Below, piece after piece: positions 52,652 to 62,032 of a DNA stretch of 64,000 nucleotides; position 1 is the stretch's first letter, and every line of letters starts with the position of its first letter. Location of the stretch: the NCBI RefSeq assembly GCF_042678485.1, contig NZ_JBHTKR010000004.1:124001-188000 (forward strand). The letters are read 5' to 3'. The notes under the pieces were generated by a model. The model did not search any database. It was given only the letters and a program-made list of their open reading frames with translations, and had not been told where the DNA came from. Source of the stretch: Seohaeicola saemankumensis (GTDB taxonomy: Bacteria > Pseudomonadota > Alphaproteobacteria > Rhodobacterales > Rhodobacteraceae). The position numbers and the translations under genes were made by a program.

Positions 52652-54028
52652 TTACGCGGCCAACACCATGATCGCGTCCCAGTTCCACCAGATCGCCCCG
52701 CAGGCCACGAAGAGCCCCAGAACGGCAAATCCAAGATCATGCAGCGGGTCCCAGACCCCCAGTCTGGACGACAACCACACCAGCGCGGGATAAGCCGCCA
52801 GGATGCCGATGCCCTGCCCGATCAGGGCGCCGATCAGACCGCCCGCAGAGACACCGATCAACAGACCCAGAATGGTCAGACTGGCCTTTATCAACGTCAG
52901 AAAAAAGAACCGGCGCGACTCGCCCGCAGCAAGCGCCGCCTGATCATAGGTCAGCCCGATAACCACCGGAATATTGATGCAGGCAATCAGAACCGAAACC
53001 GCACCTGCCGACAGGTAACGGTCATCATACATCAGATCGACCAGCAACGGACCCACGAAGGCCAAGCAGGCCAGCAGCAGCAACAGACCCGTCGTGACCA
53101 GAACCCGCATCTTGCGCAACTTAAGGAAGTTCTCACGCGAAGCGGCCGGCGGGCAGTCGCGATAGACCGGAATCAGCACGCGGGCGACAACCATCATGCC
53201 AAGCATCATAGGAAAGCTGCCAAGGAAAAAGCCGATATTGTAGATCCCGAACAGATCCAGCGCCAGAAACTTGCCCAAAATCAGCTTGTCGCCCTGCACC
53301 AGCAGAAAACCGAAGATCGTGCTGAGGAAAATCCATTTCCCGAACTGGATCACCTCGCGCAGCGCTTCGGATTCCAGACGCAGGCGGTTGCGATATCCGG
53401 GCAGATACAGGGTCATGAGCGTCACCTGAACCAGACTGCCGATGACCGTGCCGATAACCAGCGCCCAGACTGATTGCAGCCAGAACGCCAGCCCGACCAT
53501 GATGATCAGCCCGACGACCTGTGCCGCCATCTCAAGAAGTGTCACCCGTCCCAGTGCCAGATGCCGGTTTGCTGTCTCGCGCCGGGTCGGCATTACGCCC
53601 GCCACCAGAAACTGGACCGAAGCCAGCAAAAGCATCCCGAACAGCAGCGGTTCCTCGTAGAAAACCGAAATCGGGTAGGCAAGCAGACAACCGGCCATGA
53701 ACAAAACGATGCCGCGCAGGATCTGTACCGTCCAGGTCGTGTCCAGAAACACCGGATCGTCGCCGCGCGTGCTGCGCGAAATCGCTGGCCCGATTCCCAC
53801 GTCCGAGAACATCTGCAAGCCGATCATGAAAACGACAACAATCCCCATCAGGCCGAAGGCTTCGGGGAACAGCAGCCGCGTCAGCACCAGATTGCTCAGC
53901 AGACGCATCACCTGCGAGAACCCGAACCCCGCAACAGTCAAGAATGAAGACCGCAACAGGCGAGCGGACAGGCCGCCACTCGTCAGCAGCCCATGCATTC
54001 TGCCGCTGGAAACAACCCCGTCGGTCAT
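52652..54028 (-). CDS. wzx: Wzx-type oligosaccharide flippase
   Basis: 458 residues with about twelve membrane segments. It begins GLSARLLRSSFLTVAGFGFSQ, followed by LLSNLVLTRLLFPEAFGLMG, the family signature of polysaccharide flippases of the MOP superfamily. These export lipid-linked repeat units to the periplasm. Its ATG overlaps the preceding GT2 stop by four bases, and the PKS gene begins 82 bases after its stop, so flippase, GT2 and PKS genes appear to be in one transcription unit. Confidence 0.88.
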   Translation of the reverse strand: MTDGVVSSGRMHGLLTSGGLSARLLRSSFLTVAGFGFSQVMRLLSNLVLTRLLFPEAFGLMGIVVVFMIGLQMFSDVGIGPAISRSTRGDDPVFLDTTWTVQILRGIVLFMAGCLLAYPISVFYEEPLLFGMLLLASVQFLVAGVMPTRRETANRHLALGRVTLLEMAAQVVGLIIMVGLAFWLQSVWALVIGTVIGSLVQVTLMTLYLPGYRNRLRLESEALREVIQFGKWIFLSTIFGFLLVQGDKLILGKFLALDLFGIYNIGFFLGSFPMMLGMMVVARVLIPVYRDCPPAASRENFLKLRKMRVLVTTGLLLLLACLAFVGPLLVDLMYDDRYLSAGAVSVLIACINIPVVIGLTYDQAALAAGESRRFFFLTLIKASLTILGLLIGVSAGGLIGALIGQGIGILAAYPALVWLSSRLGVWDPLHDLGFAVLGLFVACGAIWWNWDAIMVLAA

Positions 54029-54876
54029 CGCCCCCTGCTCCAGTCAGGCAGACCTGCGCCCGCGCCCGCCCCCGCGCGGCCCCTGTCGCGCCAGCGCACC
54101 GCCAGCGCCACGGCGGAATAGACGGCAAAGCCTACCGGATTGCGCGCCGCCAGCAGCAGCATGCCCGGCACGCCCAGCTTTGCCTTGTCGTCATTTGCCA
54201 TCAGGTCGGGGAACAGCGCGGCCACCTGCCGCACCCCGCGATCCTGCCGCTGGCGCACGCGCACCAAGGCGGCGAACCCTTCGACGATCGGCCAGTCATA
54301 AGTCGCTGCCACGTTTATCCGCTCATCCGGGCGAAACAGCAGCCGCACATAGGTGTCGTCCGAAATGATATCGGGAAACTTGCCCCAGCGCGCGCGCCCC
54401 GCGGCATTGACTGCGAAGAGCCCGCAGCCCGGCACCCCCCGCGCCATGAAGGGCACGCGGCGATAGGTCGCCGCATAGGCCCGGCTGACCCAGCCCTGCG
54501 CCGTGATCCGCAACCGGCCGCTGGCATAGCGGGCCTTGGGTCCGTCCAGCGCCTTGCACAATTGCCCCAGCAATGCGGGCGACAGGGTGACATCGGCATC
54601 CAGATAAGCCCGCCACGGCCAGTGCGCGGCGGCATCGCCCGCGTTCAGCGCGCGCATCTTGTCGCCTTGGCACAGTTCCAGCACCTCCATCCGCCATCCC
54701 CGCGCCTGTGCCCGGCTCTCGAAACCGCGCGCCACCTCCGCGGTGCGGTCGGTGCAGCCATTGGCCACCACCACGATCTCAACGGGACAGGCCGGAGAAT
54801 CAGAGGCGAGTATTGAAGACAGGCAAGCACCCAGAAACGCCTCTTCATTATTCGCCGGAATGATGATGCTGAGCAC
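54025..54876 (-). CDS. GT2-family glycosyltransferase
   Basis: 283 residues. LSIIIPANNEEAFLGACL opens the GT-A fold; IVVVANGCTDRTAEVA and RAYLDADVTLSPA (D-A-D metal site) follow, then GRLRITAQGWVSRAYAATY and DDTYVRLLFRPDERI. One or two weakly hydrophobic C-terminal segments (ARNPVGFAVYSAVALAV) may anchor it. It probably adds a sugar to the lipid-linked repeat unit before flipping by the Wzx encoded next. Donor and acceptor are unknown. Confidence 0.85.
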   Translation of the reverse strand: MLSIIIPANNEEAFLGACLSSILASDSPACPVEIVVVANGCTDRTAEVARGFESRAQARGWRMEVLELCQGDKMRALNAGDAAAHWPWRAYLDADVTLSPALLGQLCKALDGPKARYASGRLRITAQGWVSRAYAATYRRVPFMARGVPGCGLFAVNAAGRARWGKFPDIISDDTYVRLLFRPDERINVAATYDWPIVEGFAALVRVRQRQDRGVRQVAALFPDLMANDDKAKLGVPGMLLLAARNPVGFAVYSAVALAVRWRDRGRAGAGAGAGLPDWSRGR

Positions 54877-55363
54877 TGTAAGATCCTAAGAAATTGGTTT
54901 AAATCACCCGTAAGGCCAATGTCAGGACCCAAGGCGGCGGGTATTTCGGCAAATATGCCAAATCTACCATGTCAGAGTGCCATGAAGGGCAATATCTTGG
55001 CAAGATTATGGCAGCTACTGGCCTGCAATCATGAACAATTTAAACGATCAGCTGCCATTAATCTCAACAATCGCAAGAATATGTTCGATTCCTGCTGAAA
55101 ATCTACTTAAGGGTGAACTTCAGGCGTCAATGCAATTGGGGTCTCAACTGGGTTTGAGAACTGAATTTCCTGAATAGCGACCAGGCGGATCTCGTCGGTC
55201 AGGCGCCGGGTGGCAAGGTCCTCACCCTCATCCGGCCATGACAGGACACGCGGAAAGGTCTCAACCGGGTTACCCATCAGCGGGGTCCGCAGACCACCGC
55301 CCCGCCTTCCAAATTACATTCGGATCCCCCGCAATCCGACGCTCAGGTGTGATAGCTGGACGA
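54877..55363. other. Intergenic region upstream of the GT2-Wzx-PKS operon
   Basis: A 487-base gap. Its first part (54880-55110) is A+T-rich relative to neighbours and is the best location for a promoter of the GT2-Wzx-PKS-NRPS genes, but I cannot assign boxes. The second part contains a short minus-strand open frame described separately. No IS or RNA gene is visible. Confidence 0.4.
55107..55277 (-). CDS. Possible small ORF or gene remnant (56 residues)
   Basis: Beginning at ATG 55277 the frame gives about 56 residues (MGNPVETFPRVLSWPDEG..., ending PEVHP) with balanced, acidic, protein-like composition; the frame is open back to 55313. There is no clear ribosome binding site, and I recognise no family. 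It could be the C-terminal scrap of a decayed gene. Confidence 0.25.
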   Translation of the reverse strand: MGNPVETFPRVLSWPDEGEDLATRRLTDEIRLVAIQEIQFSNPVETPIALTPEVHP

Positions 55364-56743
55364 TCAAATCACGCTTTGCACCCTCATCTGTCTTCGTTTC
55401 ACAACCTGTGCAGACATTGCATATCCCAGCACTGCACCTGAAATCATCCATGTTAACGGCGTCAGCGTGGCGTTCGGCAGCATGTCGATCATGTTGACGC
55501 CCAAAATCAGCATCAACCCCCCGATCCAGGGCGGCACTTGCCTGATCGGTCGCTGCTTCACCACTCTCCACCACATCATGAAGCCCGACAACGCCAACAG
55601 ACCGAACTCGGCGATATATCCGACCCAGCCGAACGCGCCCAATACGATCACCCAACGCCCGTCCGGAATGGACAGCAACCGGCCGTTCTGATCATGCACC
55701 AGACCACGGCCGAAGGTTCCCCACCCAAGCAACGGCTTGACCTGCGCCCGCTCCAGCAAAACAGCCTCATGGATCATGCGGAACTGAAGCGAATAGGCCC
55801 GCTCATAGCTGATGTCGGCCACCTTCAGCAGGATCGCCCTCTGCGGTATCAGATTGTTCCCTTTCATCACGGGATAGACCAGTGCGACAATCATCATCAA
55901 AAGCGCAATCCGCACCTGCATGCGAAGCCCCAGAAAAATGACCATCGGCAAAAGTAAGATCGCGAACAATATGCTGCCAAGCGACTTGCACAGGACCAGA
56001 ACGACGGCAAGGTAAACGCCCGCCATCAGATAGACCTTCGGATCGCGCGATCTGTCGCTTTTGAAAAGAGTAAAGGCCGCAAGCGTTGCCATCAGCGCAA
56101 AGAAAGCCACCCACAAGCCGTGCTGAAGGAAAACAATGGGGCGGAACCCGTCACCACGCATCATCTGTTCGAAACTGTGCTGAAAATACCCATAGACCCA
56201 GATGTTGATCTGAGGGCTCAACCGAACCTCCAGCAGCATCGGAAGAGAATAGGCAAGGCCCGCGACCAACAGTGCCACCAGAACATACCGCAGGTCCTTG
56301 TCAGTCGTCAGGAAGTTCATGGCAAGCACGAACGGAACCACACTCAGCGCGTTGCCCAGGGCCATGGACAGTCCTTCCTTGATCCCGAGGCCCTGAATGA
56401 AGAAAGCGCCGTTCACAATCGGCTCGCCGTTGTTCATCGCCGTTGCCAGCGGACTGAGCACGAACATCAGCAAAAGCAACTTGCCCAGCCTATTCTGCGG
56501 CAGCAGACGCATCCGTGCTCCGTACATGAAAAAACACACAACAAGCGCAGATAAATTGGGAATGGTTTCCTTGTTCAGCACCGGAATCAGCGCAAGATCG
56601 AATTGCGCAGGGGGCGGCGGCAACAGAAGATAGCCAGAAAGCAAGCAGATCACGATGGCCTTGCCTGGCGGAAACCTCTGAAAGATCACAATTGTGACGA
56701 TTGGCCAAAGCGCCAGCATCAGATAGGCAAACCCGTTCGGCAT
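55364..56743 (-). CDS. O-antigen polymerase/ligase-like membrane protein (Wzy candidate)
   Basis: 459 residues with about eleven to twelve membrane segments and one larger loop (about 330-375) containing SLQFRMIHEAVLLERAQVKPLLGWGTFGRG. The RxxxW/GWG pattern in such a loop is typical of Wzy polymerases and O-antigen ligases, which join lipid-linked repeat units in the periplasm. Sequence conservation in this family is low. It lies between the initiating sugar transferase and the GT2-flippase pair, which supports a polymerase role. Confidence 0.72.
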   Translation of the reverse strand: MPNGFAYLMLALWPIVTIVIFQRFPPGKAIVICLLSGYLLLPPPPAQFDLALIPVLNKETIPNLSALVVCFFMYGARMRLLPQNRLGKLLLLMFVLSPLATAMNNGEPIVNGAFFIQGLGIKEGLSMALGNALSVVPFVLAMNFLTTDKDLRYVLVALLVAGLAYSLPMLLEVRLSPQINIWVYGYFQHSFEQMMRGDGFRPIVFLQHGLWVAFFALMATLAAFTLFKSDRSRDPKVYLMAGVYLAVVLVLCKSLGSILFAILLLPMVIFLGLRMQVRIALLMMIVALVYPVMKGNNLIPQRAILLKVADISYERAYSLQFRMIHEAVLLERAQVKPLLGWGTFGRGLVHDQNGRLLSIPDGRWVIVLGAFGWVGYIAEFGLLALSGFMMWWRVVKQRPIRQVPPWIGGLMLILGVNMIDMLPNATLTPLTWMISGAVLGYAMSAQVVKRRQMRVQSVI

Positions 56744-56926
56744 CGTGGTGTCCCGTTCCTCAACTCTCTTTGCAGGGTAACGACAACATCAGCCCACGCA
56801 CGCGGCCCGGTGTTCCGCCAGATTGCCGCATTTGCCACTTGCTTGCGACCCTTATCCCCCGCGCCTGAGATAAAAATGACCGCACCCCGGCGGCAAGCAC
56901 CGGGGCGCAGCGGGATTGCAGCAGTG

Positions 56927-57631
56927 TCAGTGACCCGTGGCCCGCATCACGACACCAAAGGTGCGCAGCACGATTTTCAGGTCGGTCATAAGGGACAGAT
57001 GATAGAAATAGTCGCGATCATATTCGGCGCGCTGTGCAAAGCTGCTCTCGTTGCGAACCGAGGTCTGCCATGCGCCTGTGATGCCGGGGCGCATCTCGTA
57101 ATACTCGGTGCCGGGATAAAGATCCTTCTGATCGGTCATCATCGGGCGCGGCCCGACCACCGACATATCGCCTTTCAGCACGTTCAGGAATTGCGGCAGC
57201 TCATCCAGGGATGTCTTGCGGATCAGGCGACCCAGCCGCGTCACGCGCGGATCGTCTTTCAGCTTTTGGTTGTGGTCCCATTCGGCGCGGGCCTCGGGGT
57301 TGCTGTCCAGGTAGGCGCTCAACACCTTGTCGGCATGCGGCACCATCGACCGCAGCTTGTACATGCGGAATACCTTGCCATGCATGCCAAGGCGCTTCTG
57401 CACGTAAAAGGGTGAATGTCCGTCCATTGCGATGAGGACAGACAGTACCGCCAGCACCAGAGTCACGGGCAGGGCGATCAGGGCGACAAACACGAGATCA
57501 AAAATGCGCTTGCCCACTCCATCGTAGAGAACAAGACGCTCCGACGACAGCACTGGAGACGCGGATATAAGGACATTTCTTGCGGCACGTTCCCGGGCAG
57601 AGTCCGGGTATGCGCCCAAATCATAGGCCAT
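56927..57631 (-). CDS. Polyprenyl-phosphate sugar-1-phosphate transferase (ExoY/WbaP type)
   Basis: 234 residues. A single membrane segment (FDLVFVALIALPVTLVLAVL, near 45-65) is followed by the catalytic domain: YVQKRLGMHGKVFRMYKLRSM, LIRKTSLDELPQFLNVLKGDMS and VGPRPMMT. It starts repeat-unit synthesis by moving a hexose-1-phosphate onto undecaprenyl phosphate; galactose or glucose are the usual substrates. It is the first gene of the minus-strand locus, 183 bases upstream of the Wzy-like gene. ATG 57631 is preceded by GGGGGA. Confidence 0.9.
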   Translation of the reverse strand: MAYDLGAYPDSARERAARNVLISASPVLSSERLVLYDGVGKRIFDLVFVALIALPVTLVLAVLSVLIAMDGHSPFYVQKRLGMHGKVFRMYKLRSMVPHADKVLSAYLDSNPEARAEWDHNQKLKDDPRVTRLGRLIRKTSLDELPQFLNVLKGDMSVVGPRPMMTDQKDLYPGTEYYEMRPGITGAWQTSVRNESSFAQRAEYDRDYFYHLSLMTDLKIVLRTFGVVMRATGH

Positions 57632-58549
57632 AGTCTCATTCCCCCAAATGAGCAGACGCGAAAATGCGTCTTGAGCAGCTGAACCAAGCCATCTGCGATC
57701 ATCGGGAAGCGGAGTGCCGGGCCTTGGGGTAACGGCATAAGACCGCTGTTCACGGACTCATGGTCCGCGTCATCAAGTCTTTGATACAGTTGTATCTTTC
57801 CCCTGTAACCCTCGCCCTATCTGGCAGCACATGGCGAAGGTGGCTCGTTCAGCAGTTGCACTCACATCTTTGACCCCGGAAGGCCGCAAACGTTCTTACT
57901 TGCAATAAACCAAGGCCACTCTGCACCTAACTGGGCTATGCCTCATTTAAGCCCTTTTTTTGCCTTGAGGTCAATCGGGAGGCGAGTCTAATTCCTGCAA
58001 AAGAGCATACGGAGTCTCATTCGAGACAAGGTGTACCGACATCGGGAAATGCACTGCGCGCGCCCCTGCAAGGGAGAGCGGTTGAGTGATTTAGGGCATG
58101 CTGGGCGGTGCGAAACCTGTGTAGTTTTTCTCAAAACAGGTCAATCTAGGGCTTATTCTTCAACTTATTGGAAACAACGCGTCTTAATGGTGCCCGTCGT
58201 TTCCGTTACTGCAACAATCGAGGGGCCATAGATGACCCTGCGGAAACCGGTCCATGCCGCTGGCCTGCACCGGGAACAGGATGGCAGTGGCGCAAAAATG
58301 GCACATTTGTGGCAAAAAAATGGCGGCAATCCGTCGCGTCGGGTCGCGTAGATCTTATGCGTGGCCCGCCCAGTTTTTGACCACTTTCTACCTTAGCACG
58401 ATCTTTAATACAAACAATGGACCGCCACGTCGAACTTTGTTTCCGCATTGCGGGCCAAATCAAGTGAGACCGCTATGCGGGTTGTAAGCCTTCAGGTTGA
58501 TTTTGATTCGAGATCCGTTGCGCGCGATCCCGCACCGCCGACGATCGGG
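57632..58549. other. Long intergenic region between the EPS locus and glpK
   Basis: About 0.9 kb without a convincing gene. It must contain the promoter of the sugar transferase gene (minus strand) and the 3' end of the glpDK transcript. A short imperfect repeat of GGCGCAAAAATGGCA and GGCAAAAAAATGGCG occurs at about 58280-58330. I see no IS remnant, tRNA or strong terminator. It marks the right-hand edge of the polysaccharide region. Confidence 0.4.
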
Positions 58550-60037
58550 TCAGACAGACAGCGTGGCCGCGACCGCGCGTTGCCATGCCGCATAGGCCGC
58601 CGCCCGCGCCGCCTCTGACATGGCGGGCGTGAATTGCCGCTCCAGCGCCCAGGTCCGGGCGAACTCCTCCTGACCCGGATAAAGACCGGCGCGCATCCCC
58701 GCCAGCCAGGCAGCCCCCATGGCCGTTGTCTCAAGCACTGCGGGCCGGTCCACCGGCGCGCCGATGATGTCGGACAGAAATTGCATCGCCCAGCCGGACG
58801 CGCTCATGCCCCCGTCCACGCGCAACACCCGCCCCGCCCCCTGCGGCTGCCAGTCGGCCTGCATCGCCTCAAGCAGGTCGCGGGTCTGGAAGCCCACGCT
58901 TTGCAGGGCCGCCTTGGCCATCTCGGCAGGTCCCGAATTGCGCGTCAGTCCAAAAACCGCGCCACGGCAATCTGGGTTCCAATAGGGCGCGCCCAAACCC
59001 GTGAAGGCCGGCACAAGGATCACGTTCTGTACCGGGTCCGCCTGTTCGGCAAGCGGCTGAGTCTCGCTTGCGGTGCGGATGATCTTCAACCCGTCCCGCA
59101 ACCATTGCACCACCGCCCCCGCAATAAAGATCGACCCTTCCAGCGCATAGGTTGGCGTGCCGTCCAGCTGGTAGGCGATCGTGGTCAGCAGACGGTTATG
59201 CGACACCACCGGCGTATCGCCCGTGTTCAGCAAGGCGAAACATCCCGTGCCATAGGTGGATTTCATCATTCCGGGCTGAAAACAGGCCTGTCCTATCGTG
59301 GCCGCCTGCTGATCGCCCGCCACGCCCAGGATCGGAATCTCGCCCCCGAACAGATCGGCGCGCGTCATGCCGAAATCGGCGGCGCAATCATGCACCTCGG
59401 GCAGCAGGCTTTCGGGAATGTCCAGCATCTCGCACATGGTGCGCGACCAGCGCCCCTTGCGGATGTCATAAAGCAGGGTCCGGGCGGCGTTGGTCGCATC
59501 CGTCGCATGCACCGCCCCGCCGGTCAGGTTCCAGATCAGCCAGCTGTCCACGGTGCCGAAAGCCAGCTCTCCCGCTGCCGCCCGCGCACGGGCGCCGGGC
59601 ACATTGTCCAGGATCCACGCCACCTTGGTGCCGCTGAAATAGGGATCAAGCAACAGCCCCGTGCGTTCGGTCACCGCTGCCTCATGCCCCTCGGCCTTCA
59701 GCCGCTGGCACAGGGGGGCCGTGCGCCGGTCCTGCCAGACGATCGCAGTGTGAATGGGCTTGCCGGTCTTGCGGTCCCAGATCAGCGTTGTCTCGCGCTG
59801 GTTGGTGATCCCTATCCCCGCGATATCCCCGGCCTTGATGCCCGCCTTTTCCAGTACCGAACGACATGTCGCCGCGGTGCTTGTCCATAGATCGGAGGGA
59901 TCATGCTCCACCCACCCCGAGGCGGGGTAATGCTGCGCGAATTCCTGCTGGGCGATGGCCGCCACCTTCATATGGCCGTCGAACAGTATCGCGCGGCTGG
60001 ATGTGGTGCCCTGATCAATGGCCAGGATATAGCGCAT
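58550..60037 (-). CDS. glpK: Glycerol kinase
   Basis: 495 residues, normal length. ILAIDQGTTSSRAI (phosphate-binding, near residue 4) opens the protein; GIGITNQRETTLIWDR, DPYFSGTKVAWILDN and the C-terminal RVDGGMSASGWAMQFLSDI are FGGY-family signatures. It phosphorylates glycerol with ATP in the cytosol to glycerol-3-phosphate, the substrate of GlpD encoded upstream. It follows glpD by 78 bases in the same direction. No glycerol facilitator or glpR is in the window. Confidence 0.95.
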   Translation of the reverse strand: MRYILAIDQGTTSSRAILFDGHMKVAAIAQQEFAQHYPASGWVEHDPSDLWTSTAATCRSVLEKAGIKAGDIAGIGITNQRETTLIWDRKTGKPIHTAIVWQDRRTAPLCQRLKAEGHEAAVTERTGLLLDPYFSGTKVAWILDNVPGARARAAAGELAFGTVDSWLIWNLTGGAVHATDATNAARTLLYDIRKGRWSRTMCEMLDIPESLLPEVHDCAADFGMTRADLFGGEIPILGVAGDQQAATIGQACFQPGMMKSTYGTGCFALLNTGDTPVVSHNRLLTTIAYQLDGTPTYALEGSIFIAGAVVQWLRDGLKIIRTASETQPLAEQADPVQNVILVPAFTGLGAPYWNPDCRGAVFGLTRNSGPAEMAKAALQSVGFQTRDLLEAMQADWQPQGAGRVLRVDGGMSASGWAMQFLSDIIGAPVDRPAVLETTAMGAAWLAGMRAGLYPGQEEFARTWALERQFTPAMSEAARAAAYAAWQRAVAATLSV

Positions 60038-60115
60038 CTGTTCCCCCTTGTTCCCCGACAGGGCGCAAGCCCCTGGCCCACCCTATCCGGTCGCGCGATG
60101 ACGACAAGGGTGCAG

Positions 60116-61720
60116 CTATTCCGCCGCTGCCGGCATCGCGGTGTCCTGCGCGCGTATCCAGTCCTGCAGCGCCGCAATCTGGTCCGGCCCCATCCGCAGA
60201 CCCAGCTTGCTGCGCCGCCACACGATATCATCGGCCCGCCGTGCGAATTCGTGGCGCATCAGCCACGCCACCTCGCGCGCGGTCAGACCGGCGCCGAAAT
60301 CCTGCCCCATGTCGGCCAGCGAGGTCGCATCGCCCACCACATCGAAGGCATCCGTCCCATAGGCGCGCACCAGGCGGCGCGCCTGACGCGGCGCCAGAAA
60401 AGGGGCCGCCTGCTGCAACCGCGCCACCAGTGCATCGAACCCGTCCACCGGGAAATCCCCACCCGGCAGGGCCACGCCCGCCGTCCATGGTCCCGGCAAC
60501 CCGTCAAAAACCGTGCCCACCTTGTCCATCGCCGATTCCGCCAGCCGCCGATAGGTGGTGATCTTGCCGCCAAAGACATGCAGCACCGGCGCACCCGCGG
60601 TCGCATCGACCTTCAGCGTGTAATCGCGCGTTGCCGCCGTGGCGCTTTTGGCACCGTCGTCATGCAGCTGCCTGACCCCCGAATAGGTCCAGACCACATC
60701 GGCATCGGTCAGCTGCCGCTTGAAATAGCGATTGGCGAAGTCCAGCAGATAGGTCTGTTCGGCCGGCGTGCAGACCGGCGCAACCGAGGGGTCATCATGG
60801 TCGGCATCGGTGGTTCCGATCAGGGTGAAATCTGTCTCATAGGGAATGGCGAAAATGATCCGCCCATCCTCGCCCTGAAAGAAATAGCACTTGTCATGAT
60901 CGTAAAGACGCGGGGTCACGATATGCGAGCCGCGCACCAGTCTCACGCGATCGGGCATGTTCGACCGCAGCTTGCCGGTGATGATATCACCCACCCAGGG
61001 ACCTGCCGCATTGATAAGCATCCGCGCCTGATGGGTGCGGGTCTCGCCTGTCTCGCGATCTTCGGTGGTGACACGCCACAACCCATCGGCTTGTTCGGCC
61101 CGCACCAACCTTGTGCCGAGCATGATATCGGCACCCCGCGCGGCGGCATCGCGCGCGTTCAGCACAACCAGCCGCGAATCCTCGACCCAGCAATCGGAAT
61201 ATTCGAACGCGGTCTCGAACCGGTCCTGAAGCGGCGCACCCTCGGCGGTGCCGCGCAGGTCCAGGGTTGTCGCACCCGGCAGGATCTGCCGCCCGCCAAG
61301 GCTGTCATAGAGAAAAAGACCCAAGCGGATCATCCAGCCGGGGCGCCGCCCCTTCATCCAGGGCATGATCCGGGACAGCAGGCGCGATGCGGGGGTTTCC
61401 GCCTCGAACCGCATGTCCTTGTGATAGGGCAGCACGAACCGCATGGGCCAGCTGATATGCGGCATGGCTTTCAGCAGCACCTCGCGTTCCAGCAGCGCCT
61501 CGCGCACCAGGCGGAATTCAAAATACTCAAGATAGCGCAGGCCGCCATGAAACAGCTTGGTCGAGGCCGATGACGTGGCCGAGGCCAGATCGTTCATCTC
61601 GACCAGCCGCACCGAAAGCCCCCGCCCCGCCGCATCGCGCGCGATCCCGCACCCGTTGATCCCGCCACCGATGATGATGAGGTCAAGCGTCTTGTCTGGC
61701 TGTTGGGTCGTCACGCGCAT
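60116..61720 (-). CDS. glpD: Aerobic glycerol-3-phosphate dehydrogenase
   Basis: About 534 residues. The FAD loop LDLIIIGGGINGCGIARDAAGR lies near residues 12-33 (shown here in two overlapping parts: IIIGGGINGCGI and CGIARDAAGR). SATSSASTKLFHGGLRYLEY follows, and IFAIPYETDFTLIGTTD and VWTYSGVRQL are further family signatures. It oxidises glycerol-3-phosphate to dihydroxyacetone phosphate and reduces quinone at the inner membrane. Starts at ATG 61720 or GTG 61714 are both possible; GGAG fits the latter better. Two GlpR-type half-sites lie about 65 bases upstream, and glpK follows. Confidence 0.95.
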   Translation of the reverse strand: MRVTTQQPDKTLDLIIIGGGINGCGIARDAAGRGLSVRLVEMNDLASATSSASTKLFHGGLRYLEYFEFRLVREALLEREVLLKAMPHISWPMRFVLPYHKDMRFEAETPASRLLSRIMPWMKGRRPGWMIRLGLFLYDSLGGRQILPGATTLDLRGTAEGAPLQDRFETAFEYSDCWVEDSRLVVLNARDAAARGADIMLGTRLVRAEQADGLWRVTTEDRETGETRTHQARMLINAAGPWVGDIITGKLRSNMPDRVRLVRGSHIVTPRLYDHDKCYFFQGEDGRIIFAIPYETDFTLIGTTDADHDDPSVAPVCTPAEQTYLLDFANRYFKRQLTDADVVWTYSGVRQLHDDGAKSATAATRDYTLKVDATAGAPVLHVFGGKITTYRRLAESAMDKVGTVFDGLPGPWTAGVALPGGDFPVDGFDALVARLQQAAPFLAPRQARRLVRAYGTDAFDVVGDATSLADMGQDFGAGLTAREVAWLMRHEFARRADDIVWRRSKLGLRMGPDQIAALQDWIRAQDTAMPAAAE

Positions 61721-62032
61721 CACTCCGGAACGCCTGAATCATAGGTGTTATATGGCGCGACATGCCGAAAAAGGAAAGCAATTTATGTTCGTAAATGTTC
61801 GTTTTGGAATTTTATGATGTTTTTGAGTACCTTAAGGACCGCATCCGCAAAGACCCATGAGACAAGAAAGCATGGTGTATCCGATGCAACAAGACGCAGG
61901 TTTCGCGCACGAAACCTGCCCCACGGTCAGACCTTCGCGCAGTTGGCCGCGATCAGGAGCTGGGGTGCTTGAGTGAGCAATCACACCTTTTTCATGCACG
62001 TTTCAAATGCAGCCCTGGTCTTCTGGCGATGT
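61721..62032. other. Intergenic region upstream of glpD
   Basis: A 312-base gap holding the glpD promoter on the minus strand and the end of the methyltransferase gene at 62033. Apart from the GlpR half-sites at 61784-61803 and an A+T-rich stretch beside them (to about 61830), I see nothing recognisable. Confidence 0.4.
61784..61803. promoter_or_regulatory. Tandem GlpR-type half-sites upstream of glpD
   Basis: Two adjacent ten-base units, TATGTTCGTA and AATGTTCGTT, both match the known E. coli GlpR half-site WATKYTCGWW at every position. They lie about 65 bases upstream of glpD in an A+T-rich stretch, where a repressor would block the promoter. They are direct repeats rather than the usual inverted pair. 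Repression relieved by glycerol-3-phosphate is the expected control. Confidence 0.6.

Noticed and set aside
50834..53473. Long open frame on the + strand across the PKS start and the flippase gene
   Set aside because: Same reason: no domains, biased composition, antisense to two unambiguous genes.
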